Shown here piece by piece: positions 1 through 23,097 of a stretch of 64,000 bases of DNA (its first letter is position 1; each line of letters opens with the position of its first letter). The notes under the pieces are model-generated. The model did no database searches, was not told the DNA's origin, and saw only the letters and a list, made by a program, of their open reading frames with translations. The stretch is from Nectonema munidae (taxonomy: Eukaryota > Nematomorpha > Nectonematoida > Nectonematidae). Position numbers and translations under genes: made by a program. Location: the NCBI GenBank assembly GCA_030549495.1, contig JAUIRK010000235.1, forward strand, positions 434,001-498,000, read 5' to 3'.

Positions 1-11559
<11,559 letters not shown>

Positions 11560-12227
11560 ATTAATGGAAAGATTTTGGCGAACAGGAAAAGGGCTGAGTG
11601 AGCGAAAGAAACAAGAATAAAAAAGTTAGCAAAAAATAAAAATTAAAAAATACAAAAACAAAATTAAAAATATTTAAATTAATTTTTTAAATTTAATTAC
11701 TTTTTAAGAATTAATATTAATTTAAAACAAGTTTTTTTAAGATACTTCGTATTTTTTTAATAAAATAAATGAAAAAATTAAGTTTGGTTTTTCTATTTAG
11801 AATATTGTAGAATACATCATGACAGCGTTTAAACAAGGGAAATATCTTAAAAATAACTTTGCGTTATAGAAAATTGTAGAATTATAAAATATAATTCTAG
11901 TATATAGTTATATATACTATTTGGCATTTAAGATTATTAACTTTTTCTTAGAGCAACTATGAATTATTAAAGTTTTAATTAATAAATTTTTTCAATCGGC
12001 CTAATATAATGAAGACTAGAAAAAATCGTACCATATAAAACAAAAAAAAATATAAATGGCCCAATATCTTCATTATTTTCTTTGTCTGTCTCTTTTATCT
12101 ATCTATCTTTTTATCGCTCTCTCTCTTTACACGCGTTTGTGAATTTTACTAATATTTTGTGTAGAATTTTATTTGTAATTGTTTTGTTATTTAAATATTT
12201 ATAATAATAATAAAAATAGATCTATAG
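11560..12227. promoter_or_regulatory. Presumed beta-tubulin 5' UTR and promoter region
   Basis: Sequence upstream of the beta-tubulin ATG. There is a short purine-rich stretch just upstream (11570-11630), then long A/T runs and a pyrimidine-rich CT/TATC repeat block at about 12070-12130. I cannot point to a TATA box or initiator with confidence. The region ends at the terminal repeat of a hAT relic at 12228. Confidence 0.3.
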
Positions 12228-13770
12228 CAGTAGTTCCCAACATTTTTTTACGCGACCCCTATTTATATTTCTTAAAAATTGACCATGTCACCCCTAATTT
12301 AATAAAGCTATATATAATTAGCTGTCTGTAAAAGTAAGGGACGACAATTGTAATGAATTTATCTGTAAGAGAGGTACTTTAAAGTTGTGAAAGACAAAAT
12401 TAACCTCACTAAATTTTATTATATTCACAGATTTATGAATTTTAAAATTTGACATTAATTAAAACAACCACTTCTGGAATATTATTCTGTCACATTCTTA
12501 AAAAACAATCTGAAGGTGTATATTTTTTATGTTAAATGGTAAATTAATTTTAAATGGACTCTTGGGCTTGAATCATGTTTGTAAATTTCTCTATTCGTGT
12601 TTCAGTCTTGAAAAGTGCTACCTTCAAATCATGTTTCGGTTTCAGCCAGAGCTTCAACCTTAGTTTTAGTTTTGACCGGAGTCAGGGCCATGTATTTCTC
12701 ATGCAGCTTCCACGCGGAATGTATCTATCAAATTCCGAACTCAATTTCTCAAGGTGCCCAATAATGACACTTTGTACGGCCATAAGTAAGACGCCTTTTT
12801 CATCTTCCAGAAAAAGTTTCAAAAGTTGAAAGATCGCATTTTTTGCTATTTCAATATTATCTTTCCACAGCATCAGCTTTGCTTTGGAGGCCTTGAACTC
12901 TTCTGACACAGAGATTATAGTCTCATATTTTCCTTGCATGGACATATTCACCAAATTCAACTCTGAAAATATTTTTGTCAGATATGCCGGTTTAAGCAAC
13001 CACTTTGTTTCTCTAAGCCTTGATGCCAGTACATATTTGAGGTGCTCTTAACAATGCGGGTGTTCTATCCGAGCACACATTGTAGTACCGGTCCCATTTT
13101 TCTTGAAACTTCGAAAGATATTCACTTGTTGTTGATGTTTCGAGTGATTTACAGAAAAGAATGTTTTCTTCAATGTCACTCTTCTTTTGGTACCACGAAT
13201 ATACGAAGACCTGAGCATCCTCACCGACGTTAGTTGACTCATCCAACTCCATGCTAAATTTTCCAGTCTCCTTGATGGCAGCCACTACCTATTCTTTAAT
13301 GTATTGCGACATCTCTTCAATTCTTCGAATGATTGTGTTATCTGACATAGGAATAGCTTCAATTTTTTCACTGCAACATCTCCAACTATGGTAAAACAAT
13401 ATCAAGTGCTGCTGGCTTTACTAACTTTTCTCCAATTGTGTGTGGTGCATACACTTAGCAATTTTTTGGCAAGAAGATAGTATGCAAGTGTTGGTTGTTT
13501 AACAGTATTCACTCCCTTGTACATGGAGTTGTCTAACCTCTCACGTATCAGTTCTTTTTCTTTTCTCTTAAAATACTTAAGATCTTTCTCTGCCACAGGG
13601 TGTTTTCTAAGGAGATGGCCTTTGAGATTATTTTCTTTAAGAGACTCGTGGCTGAGCCCTTCGCTACATAAATGCATTGTGGTTTTTAGGTTCTATATTA
13701 TCAATGAGACACATAAATCCAGTGCTAATAAATTCTTCTTTGTACACCCGTTTTCTGAACTTCACTAAAG
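12228..13770 (-). mobile_element. hAT transposon relic, SCAND3/ZBED5-type
   Basis: The left boundary is a typical hAT terminal sequence beginning CAGTAGTTCCCAAC at 12228, followed by a T-run and GCGACCCC. The minus strand encodes pieces of a BED-finger hAT transposase. An N-terminal zinc-finger region reads LKGHLLRKHP (13677-13402). A core segment reads FSMELDESTNVGEDAQVFVY (13285-13013). A helical segment reads PAYLTKIFSELNLVNMSMQG (12999-12682). Frames change between these segments and the C-terminal dimerisation region is not readable. I did not find the opposite terminal repeat; the coding part ends near 13770. Proteins of this type have been domesticated in vertebrates, but nothing here suggests function. 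Confidence 0.75.
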
Positions 13771-16700
13771 AATGTGAAATGAAATATAAATTTTAATTTT
13801 CTACTTTTCGCACTAAACACCCATCCATGAGGTTGGGTGTGTAAGACACACATACACATATATATACACACATCGACAAATTATATAAAAGATATTAAAA
13901 AAACTTATGAAAAATTACAATGAAGAAAAGGGAAATTTATTTAAAAATGAAAATAGCGTGTATACTATTTGTTAAGACTCTAGGAGAAAAGCACCAAAAT
14001 TATAAATTAATGGTTATTTGATAGTTTTTTTCTTTTCTCTCTATGTCTTTCTTTAAAATATATGAAAATTTAAATTGATTTATCATTTTTCGGGTTTTTC
14101 TTCTTTGTACTTTTTTCATTTATCTTTGTTAAAAATAAATAAGAAATTATTACTATCCCTCAACCAATAATTGACTGTATATCCTTAAAAACTCTTAGAA
14201 TTAAGAGTTTTCAATGTTTTTATTTTGAGGTCTTAGCATTAATCCTAATCTAGAGATTTTTATTTTTTAATAATTTTTCTGATTTGAACTTAAATTATGA
14301 TGTGATCAAAATTAATTGTCATAACATTCAAATAAATTATGCCTAACATAGTGTATTCAATTAATAAAACCACAAAAAAACATCATATCTTAAAAGTAAT
14401 ATAATTTAGCATATTTAAACTATTAATTAATATCAATTTATGTGACAAATATATCTCTGATTTTTAAATTTTCTATTCGAATGTCCGGAGATGACATAGT
14501 AATGAAAGCTTAGCGTTTTGATCCAGTCATCCTTTCTTCTTTGGTTCAATTCCTGATCTGAATATACATTCCATTTGTCCAATTAAAGAAGAATTTCCTT
14601 CCTTTTATGCGATACCGACAATTAAAAAATGTACGATATTTGGTTTCTAAATATCTTCTATTTTAAAACTGGCAAATTAGATGTAATTCATATCTTTTCC
14701 CTCCCACTTAATATAGAAAATAAGTTTCTTATTCAAAATAGAACAATTTTTATATTTTTGATATTAACGTCTCTTATATTGGAATGACAACACATTTATA
14801 TTAAAATTTATAGTAAACAAATGAAGTATTAGTTTTATTAGTGGTCTGCAAGATAATGAATAAAATATAATATCAACAAATAGTGTAAGTAATAATATAT
14901 AATCCATATTTAGACTAAAATATATCAAACATAATGCGGTCTCATTAAAGCGTGCACTTATCCAGTACCCTATACACAACATTTATGGTATTTCTTTGTC
15001 TAATAGATGGTTTTTTAAAAATGGTCTTTAAATGCTTCTTTTTGTAAATGAAATATTTTATTATATTTATGTTGTCCCAAGTTTGATATACTGTTGTTGA
15101 GATGTAGAAGGAAGAGTGATTTATACTATATTACGTTGATATATTCTGATTAAGAACCCTCCATTAAATCACTCTTCTCTACATCACTTAGAATATTTAT
15201 AATTCTTAATCACCTCAACAGTTAACGATTGTTCATTAATCACAATGATGTTTATCATACAATACATTTTCAAAGTCGTGATGATGAAAAGTCGAGTGAT
15301 GGAAGGTATTGGTAATGAAAATTCCTCTAAGAAGAAGAATTTATTATTAACTATATATGAAGAAGAAAAAAACGGGCGTGACTAATTTGTGCCAACCTCA
15401 ATTTTTAGTGACAACCTCAAGAAAACTTTTTTTAAACACATAATTTTATATTAAATAATACTTTTGGATCTAACTAAGCAGATAATTTATAGAAAATAAG
15501 ATAAAGAGAAAATAATAAAGAGATAATTTTTTCTGTGTTAATATATAGGCTTTTAACAATGCCAAAACTTAATAAAGTTTCTCCTTTAGATTAATTAATA
15601 TATATTCCGTTTTAAATTATATTTATAAGTTTTTTTCTTAATAACTACAAATTATGTTGTTATTATCAATAAAAAAATAAGAGATTTTTCTTTTTTAATT
15701 TTTTACATAAATTTCCTATTTTTTTCGAAAAAAATACAAACTCTCTATATTTAATTAAATATAATGCAAAATTTCCAGTAACGATTGATTTGTTACCAAA
15801 TTTTAGCCAAAGTATTTAGCTTTTAAGCAATATTAAGTGTGTGTGATAAAAAGCCAAATTTTATACAGATAATTCTTATGGCACATAAAAATGAATCAAA
15901 AGTTAATTTGTTTTTTTGGACAACTATCGAATACCGATCGTAATAATTCCTCCCATTGTCCAGGTGTGGAAGATTATTCATCCCTTGGATAAAATACCGA
16001 CAATTAATAAAAACTATTTGATGAAAGCTACTTCTATTATTACCAGCGTCAATTTTTTATTGTAAAATTCAGAAAATTCAATAAGTTATCATCTACGACA
16101 AGGGCAAGGAATTAATATAAAACTTTTGAAAATTTATTTGTCGATGTTAACAATTAACGTGACATAAATGTAAGTTTTGACACAAACAATTGAGAGTTGG
16201 AATACAATAAAAATATAATGAATTTACAAACCTAAACACGGTATTATTTTTTGAAATATTTAATATCTAAGCTAATTGCTAGATATTGCTAAGCAAATAT
16301 CTTTCAAATTTCTGTGTGTGCTTTGCATTGTCGTCAATGCCATTTTATATTGTTCTCATTATTAGGTGATTTTTGCCTAAATTATATTTTCACAAAGAGT
16401 GGCTAAAGATTTATGAGATTTTGTTTAGTATAATCTTATTCTCCATCATAATTGAATGTAATCCAATCATAATTTAGCCATAAAACCTTATTGAAAATCG
16501 GTCTGAAGTTTATACTAATTTAACAAACTCACGAACCCATATATTTATTATAATAATTCTAAGCTAAAAGATCAGAATAGTTTATATTGATTTCATTAAC
16601 TTTTGAAATTTTTTTTATCAAAAGAAACAAATTATATTTTATAAAAATTATGTTATGAAAAATTTTTATATGCATTGTTTTTACATAATTCAGTGGTTGA

Positions 16701-17236
16701 TTATAACCAAAGGATTCGTTGATTTTTTTCGTCTTAAGTTAATCAAAAATAAAACCAGTTCTTTTAAAAAACCTATATAAATTAAACTATAAAAATAATT
16801 ATAGTTAATGCGTTAATTAATTAATTAATTGATGATACTGCTATATTGGCATTAACTATATTTATCTTTGGCTGTTCAATAAATTTAAAAATAATGTTAT
16901 TTTACATTTTTTTTAAATTTAGATACAAATGAATCTTTCATGTGAAAATTTTCATACAGTTTTCAATTTAATTTTAAAAGCATTATCACCTGAGCTCGAG
17001 AAAATTTGATGTGTTGATAAAAATTTTAACTACATCAAAATTAGACCATTAGAATCAAAGTTGGTTTTCTTACTATATTCCCCAATGGAATCTGCCAACA
17101 CGAAAATTCTACAGCACACCGAACTGAGATGGTTTTCTTGAGGACGTTTACAGTGAGAAAAAAATTCGTTCTACCTAATAAATAAATTGGTAAATGATAT
17201 CGTCCAAATTTTGAAAAATGAAGTGTAAACTTTCCT
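13771..17236. other. AT-rich spacer between tubulin and the RTE LINE
   Basis: About 3.4 kb without a supportable gene. It contains a fold-back structure at 15091-15221 and a small 12-bp-arm hairpin near 16800-16862 around a TTAATTAATTAATT run. The rest is AT-rich sequence in which I see nothing assignable. Confidence 0.6.
15091..15221. repeat. Fold-back (MITE-like) inverted repeat
   Basis: Nested inverted repeats. GATGTAGAAGGAAGAGTGAT (15101-15120) pairs with AAATCACTCTTCTCTACATC (15166-15185). An outer CTGTTGTTGAG pairs with CTCAACAG near 15214-15221, and GATTAAGAA/TTCTTAATC form a third pair. There is no transposase and no clear target duplication. It is probably a small non-autonomous DNA element, and its family is unknown. 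Confidence 0.5.
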
Positions 17237-17253
17237 TACGCTAAAATGTAACT
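17237..17253 (+). repeat. 17-bp target-site duplication of the RTE LINE, left copy
   Basis: TACGCTAAAATGTAACT, identical to 20651-20667, immediately left of the LINE tail. Confidence 0.93.
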
Positions 17254-17397
17254 TCTTCTTCTTCTTCATCATCTTATCCCCTAAATGGGGGTCGATGGCT
17301 TGATCCTGTTTCTCTATAGGTCTCTGTCCTTCGCATCGCTTTCTTTCAATGCAAATTTTTCCATGGACCTTTTCAAATCATCCCTCCATCTCAATCT

Positions 17398-19070
17398 TTA
17401 CCTTCCTCTTTTTCTCTTTCCTTGTACAGGCGCATCGTACGCTATCTTTATTTTTTCATCGCTTTTTCTTCTTAGCACGTGTCCATACCATCTCATCTTG
17501 TTTCTTTCCATTACATCTACAACACTCGTCGTTACTTTTGTTCTATGCCTCACTTCTTCATTTCTAATCCTATCTTTTCTCGTAACGTTCAGCATCATTC
17601 TCAGCATTTTCATTTCCGACACTTCTAGCTTTTTCTTTTCATCATTTCTCAGACACCAACATTCTGATCCGTAAGTCATGACGTGTCTAACTATTGATGT
17701 ATATACCTTGGCCTTTAAATTCATGGCTAGTCTTCTATCGTTTAGAACAGGTTTAACCTCTTTCCATTTTGCCCAACTGGCATTCAATCTCGACTGAACG
17801 TCTTTACAATATCCTCCTTCCATCTCAATAACTGATCCTAAATACTTGAACGCTTTAACTTGATTTAACTCAATTCCATGAACGTCTTTTATTCTTATCT
17901 CAGTCTTGTCATTTCTACTAACCTTCATCACTTCGGTTTTGCCTGCATTCAACTTTAGGCCTTTTTTCTCGAGACTTTTTTGCCATATACTTAGTCTTTC
18001 CTGTAATTCTTTTTCACTATCTGCCATAATTATTAAGTCATCGGCAAACAGAAGTTCATTTACTCCTTCTTTTCTGATATTTTTGGAGATTTCATCAATA
18101 ACAACTGCAAAAAGAAAAGGGCTCAATGCAAAACCTTGGTGTAACCCTACTTTTATGTCGAATTCCTGTGAGTATCCGTTCATTGTTCTGATGGAAGTTT
18201 TAGAGTTTCTATAGGTTTCCTTAACTAGTCTCACTAACTTTTCACTTACACCTTTTTCTCTTAGACTCCAGTACACAACATCCCTTGGAACCCTATCATA
18301 CGCTTTCTCTAGGTCTACAAAACCGCAGAATAAAGGCTGATTTCCTTCAAGTCTCTTTTCCATCACCTGTCTAACTATAAATATAGGATCTACTGTACTC
18401 TTTCTTCTCATAAATCCAAACTGGTTATCATTTATGTTAACTTGATTTCTTAAACGTTCAGCCAAAATTTTTTCCAGAAGTTTTAATCCGTGTTCTATTA
18501 GTTTTATGCCCCGGTAATTTTCGCAGTTTAACACATCTTTTTTATTTTTGTAAATTGGAACAATGAGACTTTTAGTCCATTCTTCTTGCATTTTTTCTTC
18601 TTTCCAAATCTGTTCCAATAATCTACTCATCATCTTCCAGCATTCTCTTCCTCCAGCTTTTATCATTTCTACACTTACTTCACTCGATCCTGTTGCTTTA
18701 TTTTTTTTCATTTTGTTTATTGCTTCATATAATTCCTTTTCCTCCAAACCTAGCTCGAGACCTTCAATTTTTGTACCTGCAACGATGCAATTATGCTCGT
18801 TTTCAACGTTTAACAGATCTTCAAAATATTCTTTCCATCTCTCCTCTATTTCTTCTTCTTTAAAAAGAATTTTTCCTTCTTTGTCCCTTATAATGTCGAT
18901 ATTTCCACATTCCTTGATATCTCTTTGCTTAGCCTTTGCAAGTTTAAAAATTTGCTTATCACCATTCTTACTATCAAGTGCCTCGTACATTTTGTCTGTT
19001 TCCCTTGCTTTTGATACCGTAATGATCTTTTTAGCTTCTTTTTTTCTCGAGTCTATACATTTATTTGTCT
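17398..19070 (-). CDS. RTE LINE reverse transcriptase region
   Basis: RTE-clade reverse transcriptase. Numbering is from the Met at 18990, although the frame is open further upstream, to about 19070. Visible motifs are NYRGIKL (about 159), NQFGFMRRKST, FVDLEKAYDRVPR (catalytic Asp226), GLHQGFALSPFLFA and LLFADDLII (catalytic Asp317-Asp318). Later come the thumb region and RWYGHVLRR near the C-terminus. The motif usually read as GLHQGSALSP has Phe in place of Ser. The frame stops at 17398. The downstream RLRWRDDLKRSMEKFAL is recognisably the rest of the RTE C-terminus, so that stop is premature. The active site looks intact. Confidence 0.92.
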
Positions 19071-20254
19071 TCTTCCAACTTACTTACCTGCCATTTTTTA
19101 AAAGCTTGCTTCTTAGCTTTTAATACTTCTCTAATCTCTTCTTTCCACCACCAAGTTTCTTTTTGAGTTCTTCTACCACCTTTCGTTCTACCAAGCACAA
19201 TCAAACTTTCTGTCAACAGATTCTTTCTAAGATGACTCCACATTTCCTCAATATTATCACCTATTTGTTTTTCTTTCAAACCATTTTCAACTAACTCTTG
19301 ATATCTTCCTTGAACTTTTCTGTCTTCAAGTAGCCATGTCCTAAATCGCCCTATCTTTTTTACTTTTCTCCTTTGTTCTTTAGATATAAGCATGTCGATC
19401 ATGACAATTCTGTGCTGCGATACAATATCAATCCCTGGGATAACCTTGCCATTTTTGACATATTTTCTTTTCTCCTGTCTGACCATTAAAAGGTCTATTT
19501 GACTATTTCTGCCTCCATTACTATACGTTATTAAATGATCATCTTTTTTCTTGAAATTAGTGTTGCAGATGGTCAATTCATTTCTCTGTGCCAAGTCTAA
19601 TACTCTGTTGCCTTCTTCGTTACTTTTGCCAAAACCTTGTCCACCATGGACTCCCTCATACCCATCACTATTTTTCCCAATCTGACCATTAAAGTCACCT
19701 GCTAAAATTAATGTTTCACTCTCTGCGACTTCCGACAGTAAATTATCAAGTTTATCAACAAAAACATCTTTCTCCTCCCTATCACAACCAATCTGTGGTG
19801 CATACACTGACACAACAGTAATAATTTCATTAAAACCCTTTAATTTCAATAAAATTATCCTGTCACTTACCTTTCTCACTTCAATTATCTTTTCATGCCA
19901 TTTTTTACTCAAAATTACTCCTACACCATTCTTTTTATTAGTTGAGCCGGTATAAACAATTTTGAATCCTTGAATAAGCATTTTAGAAGCATTACCCTTC
20001 CATTTAGTCTCCTGTACACATGCTATTTCAATCTTTCGCTTTATCATCTCCTCTACAATTTCATTCGCTTTTCCTGTCATTGTGCCGACATTCCATGAAG
20101 CTAATCTTATTACATTACAAGAAATTTTGTCAGTATGATCTACCACACTATTCTTTCTCTCTGGTTTTTTTTCAGTATTCTTTTTGACGTAGGTTACTGG
20201 AAGGACCCAGGGAGAACTTCGGGCTGTACCCCGCCCTATAGAGTTTTGAATCAT
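19061..20254 (-). CDS. RTE LINE apurinic-type endonuclease region
   Basis: 397-codon reading frame encoding the exonuclease/endonuclease/phosphatase-fold domain that nicks target DNA for target-primed reverse transcription. Visible catalytic motifs are ASWNVGT (Asn55), QETKW (Glu82), AGDFNGQIG (Asp187, Asn189) and QIDLLMV (Asp254). The last family motif, usually Ser-Asp-His, reads SQH at residues 279-281, a substitution next to the catalytic His. The frame ends at KLEEDK followed by a stop. In RTE elements this domain is normally continuous with the RT, and here the RT continues in a different frame from about 19070. The N-terminal 45 residues are low-complexity and the true start is uncertain. 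Confidence 0.9.
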   Translation of the reverse strand: MIQNSIGRGTARSSPWVLPVTYVKKNTEKKPERKNSVVDHTDKISCNVIRLASWNVGTMTGKANEIVEEMIKRKIEIACVQETKWKGNASKMLIQGFKIVYTGSTNKKNGVGVILSKKWHEKIIEVRKVSDRIILLKLKGFNEIITVVSVYAPQIGCDREEKDVFVDKLDNLLSEVAESETLILAGDFNGQIGKNSDGYEGVHGGQGFGKSNEEGNRVLDLAQRNELTICNTNFKKKDDHLITYSNGGRNSQIDLLMVRQEKRKYVKNGKVIPGIDIVSQHRIVMIDMLISKEQRRKVKKIGRFRTWLLEDRKVQGRYQELVENGLKEKQIGDNIEEMWSHLRKNLLTESLIVLGRTKGGRRTQKETWWWKEEIREVLKAKKQAFKKWQVSKLEEDK

Positions 20255-20650
20255 TGCAAAGTAAATTGGAGCAGAATTTTTACAAGCCGGATGCCCTTCC
20301 TGACGCTAATCAGTGTTTGTATTCAGGACTGGAAACCTTTAGCCTTTGTACAACCAAGTACTTAACCCACAAGGCAGTGGTAGTTTGGAATCAGAGTTAT
20401 TTTCTCCTAGAACAACTGCTGTCCAAAGCTAACGAGCTTGGTCCACCTGGAGCTATATGAGGTTAAAGCGCCTGTTACTCGCTTTTGCCTCAAGATCATT
20501 TAGTTTCAAACGACCCCGCCGCGTGAAGGCAGATCAGTAGACTTGCTGTTCAGAGGCTGTAAGAGACGCATGTGCCATATGAGGTATTTTATAGGAAAAT
20601 GAGTGCTCATTTTCATTTTCCACCTCAGCATAAACAGTCATTAAGGAGTC

Positions 20651-20667
20651 TACGCTAAAATGTAACT
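20651..20667 (+). repeat. 17-bp target-site duplication of the RTE LINE, right copy
   Basis: TACGCTAAAATGTAACT, identical to 17237-17253, immediately right of the LINE 5' end. Confidence 0.93.
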
Positions 20668-22785
20668 AATTAATTTAATTGGTAAAAAAAATTAGTTACA
20701 CAAAATTAGAAAAGGTTCCTTTCCAAAAACTATATAATGGATTACTAATTTTGAAAGTGTAATCTACCAGGAAAATCAATAGAAATGAATCCCAGTTTTA
20801 ATTACAGTTTTTTTGTACAATCTTCGGATTACGGACAATTTTAGTATAGCATCGATTACGGAGATATGGCAATTTACTCCACATATACAAATTAGTTATA
20901 ACAAATTTAATTAACTTAAAAATGGTAAAAAAAAAGTATAAATTATAATTTATTTTTCAAAATCAAAATTAAAAAATAAAAAAAAGTTTTTGTATTAAAT
21001 TTTTTTGCTCGTTAGTTGATTCGAACTGGATCCCTTTAAACACAACTTTCTCCATAATACAGCAATTGTAAATCTTTATGTTGCACATCAACTTCGGGTT
21101 TTCCGGCTTTATTTTATAGTATATGCTGTGTCATAATCAAAAGTGCATAACTTCATGATACTCAGACAGTTTGACCTTGAAACAGCTCGCTTCAAAATTC
21201 AACTTGCTTGATGGCTAAGGCATTTTTATACTTGTAAAATTTTCAGCATTCACATATATAAGTAGTCTGGCAAAGTATTTCTGTGTATCTTTTGTCTTCC
21301 CATTGGCTTGCCAGCCAACAAATATCAGCGGATTAATTTAAAGGAAAATAAAATTAAATTCATAAACGTTATCATGCCCAAATTTAACTCTTTTGACAAT
21401 TATTTGTTAAGATTTGTTGTATTCCAAAAAACTTCCTTGAAGTTAAATCATTGAATTTAGAACCATATGAAACACCGCTTAAAAGCAAAACAATATATTA
21501 AACTACCCGATTTTAACTTTTGGAAAACGCTTGGGTAAGTATATGGGTAATTTCTTTTTAATTTGGAAGGTAGCAAAATATGTTATGATCACTTAGATAA
21601 ACTTTCCAACATTTTTAATAAAAACAAATCAAAACGTGAGAACTGCGCAAAGAAACTTCACAGAAAGCATGCATTGAAGTTTCATAGTGACCTAACTAAA
21701 ACATTTTTAATGTTAAAAAATAGATTATTAAATTCAGTGAATTTTTATTATGAAAATTAAAAAGAAAAACAAAAATGTTATTTAAATTTAACGGGCCCTT
21801 ATTTTCTCCCACCTGGAGTGTAGAGACCCTTTTCTCTTTAATTAAAATTATTCTTTTATTTTTAAATACAGTCTTATTTTGTTAGCTTAAATAGTAGCCA
21901 TTCTTTATTACCTATTGATGTTTGAAGGATTAAAAAAACAATATTTATTACTCAGAGTTCATTTTAGTCCATTCTTTCAAACTCAAAAATGGACTGACCC
22001 GAGGAAAAGACTATATTGAAAAATTGAGTAATTTTTACCCAACGAGCTCTAATTGTTTTTTTACATAAAATGTCATAAAATCTTTCTTGAATATTTGGAT
22101 TATTGGATCTAAAACAGTATAGAAGAATGTCTAAAGCAAAACAATATACAAACTACGCAATATAAGCTCTTGTATTTCCATTCTATTAATAACATTTTCT
22201 GATGGGCAATGATAAGTTTAAAAAAGAATTTATTGATTTCTAGAAAAAATTGGTGTATAAAAGTATCAATCGAATCAATAATTAAATTAAAATATCTAGT
22301 ATGTCTGGCAAACACTATACTTTCTATGGATTTTGTTTTTTCTTTTTGTTGTCTCCAATGTTGTTGCCAGCCAGCGACATTTAAAAATACAATTAATATC
22401 CTTTATCGTTAATATTTTACCTAAAGACATATTATGTTAGATATAGTGTGCTAAAGGTATTTAAAATGATGTTCAATCCTAAATCATTTATTCATTCATT
22501 GCTTTTTGCCTTAAAGTGATTCCTATCTCTTTTGAGACTACTGAAACACTTCCAACTTCACTGAAGTCCTCAAACGTTGTAGCGTTCATGATGAAACCTA
22601 ATGCACAATTATATATACCAATGTCTATGTTTTGTGCTATGCAATTATATATAGTTTCACTCTGTAATATATTTGAAAATTGACCTATAATTTAGGAAAA
22701 GCAGGGCATAGTTGAATAAAGAGAATGAATAAATCATTCACATGTACAAATTTGGTTTGAAGGGAAAAAGTGAAGAATTTTTGAG
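20668..22785. promoter_or_regulatory. Upstream region of the collagen gene
   Basis: About 2.1 kb between the LINE target duplication and the collagen start codon. It contains weak open stretches (for example 21563-21760, Lys/Asn-rich with no recognisable domain) that I do not call as genes. I cannot identify a promoter element. Any 5' UTR or upstream untranslated exon of the collagen gene would lie here. Confidence 0.3.
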
Positions 22786-23097
22786 ATGAGCTCGCAGAAA
22801 GAACTTGACCTTAATCATGATCACCTCCCAAATGAGGCAAATGTAAATTCTAATTGGAAACCGAAGTTTTCATCGAATTTTTGCACTCTCATACTGATAT
22901 CAACGACGCTATCTTTTATTTTTTTGTATTTGAATGGAAATAACTTCCAAATTTCATTCGCCAAACCCTTTTACACTCTTCGAAATATTGAAGAATATAC
23001 GCATAGTGTTTTTGAAAGAAAAAAGAGCCGCCTTACCAAAGACATGGTTCGCAAAAATTCAGAAAGCGATCAACGATATCCAGAAGAGAAATCATCT
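22786..23097 (+). CDS. Collagen exon 1: cytosolic tail, membrane anchor, stalk
   Basis: 312 bp, 104 codons, from ATG to TCATCT followed by the donor gtaagt, phase 0. It starts MSSQKELDLNHD, has a single hydrophobic segment, and ends with a charged stretch (KNSESDQRYPEEKSS). There is no signal peptide. The short basic segment RKKSR at residues 78-82 could be a proprotein-convertase site, but it does not match the full R-x-K/R-R consensus. Confidence 0.75.

Larger units (their letters stand above)
17254..20650 (-). mobile_element. Full-length RTE-clade LINE with perfect target duplication
   Basis: A 3397-bp non-LTR retrotransposon on the minus strand. A 17-bp direct repeat, TACGCTAAAATGTAACT, flanks it exactly (17237-17253 and 20651-20667). 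The 3' end (left) finishes in a GAA/GAT microsatellite tail, typical of RTE elements. The 5' UTR (about 20255-20650) contains the CAGGAAGGGCATCCGGC block seen in RTE-type elements of other animals. Two reading frames follow: an apurinic-type endonuclease and a reverse transcriptase. One frame change separates them (about 19070), and stops occur near the RT C-terminus. A complete 5' end plus an undamaged target duplication indicate a recent insertion. Confidence 0.93.

Noticed and set aside
17285-19123. Plus-strand open frames opposite the RTE LINE
   Set aside because: They are antisense shadows of the endonuclease/RT frames: hydrophobic, Ser/Phe-rich, without domains.
21563-21760. 65-codon Lys/Asn-rich frame upstream of the collagen gene
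   Set aside because: No domain, no supported splice partners, and composition expected of AT-rich non-coding DNA.
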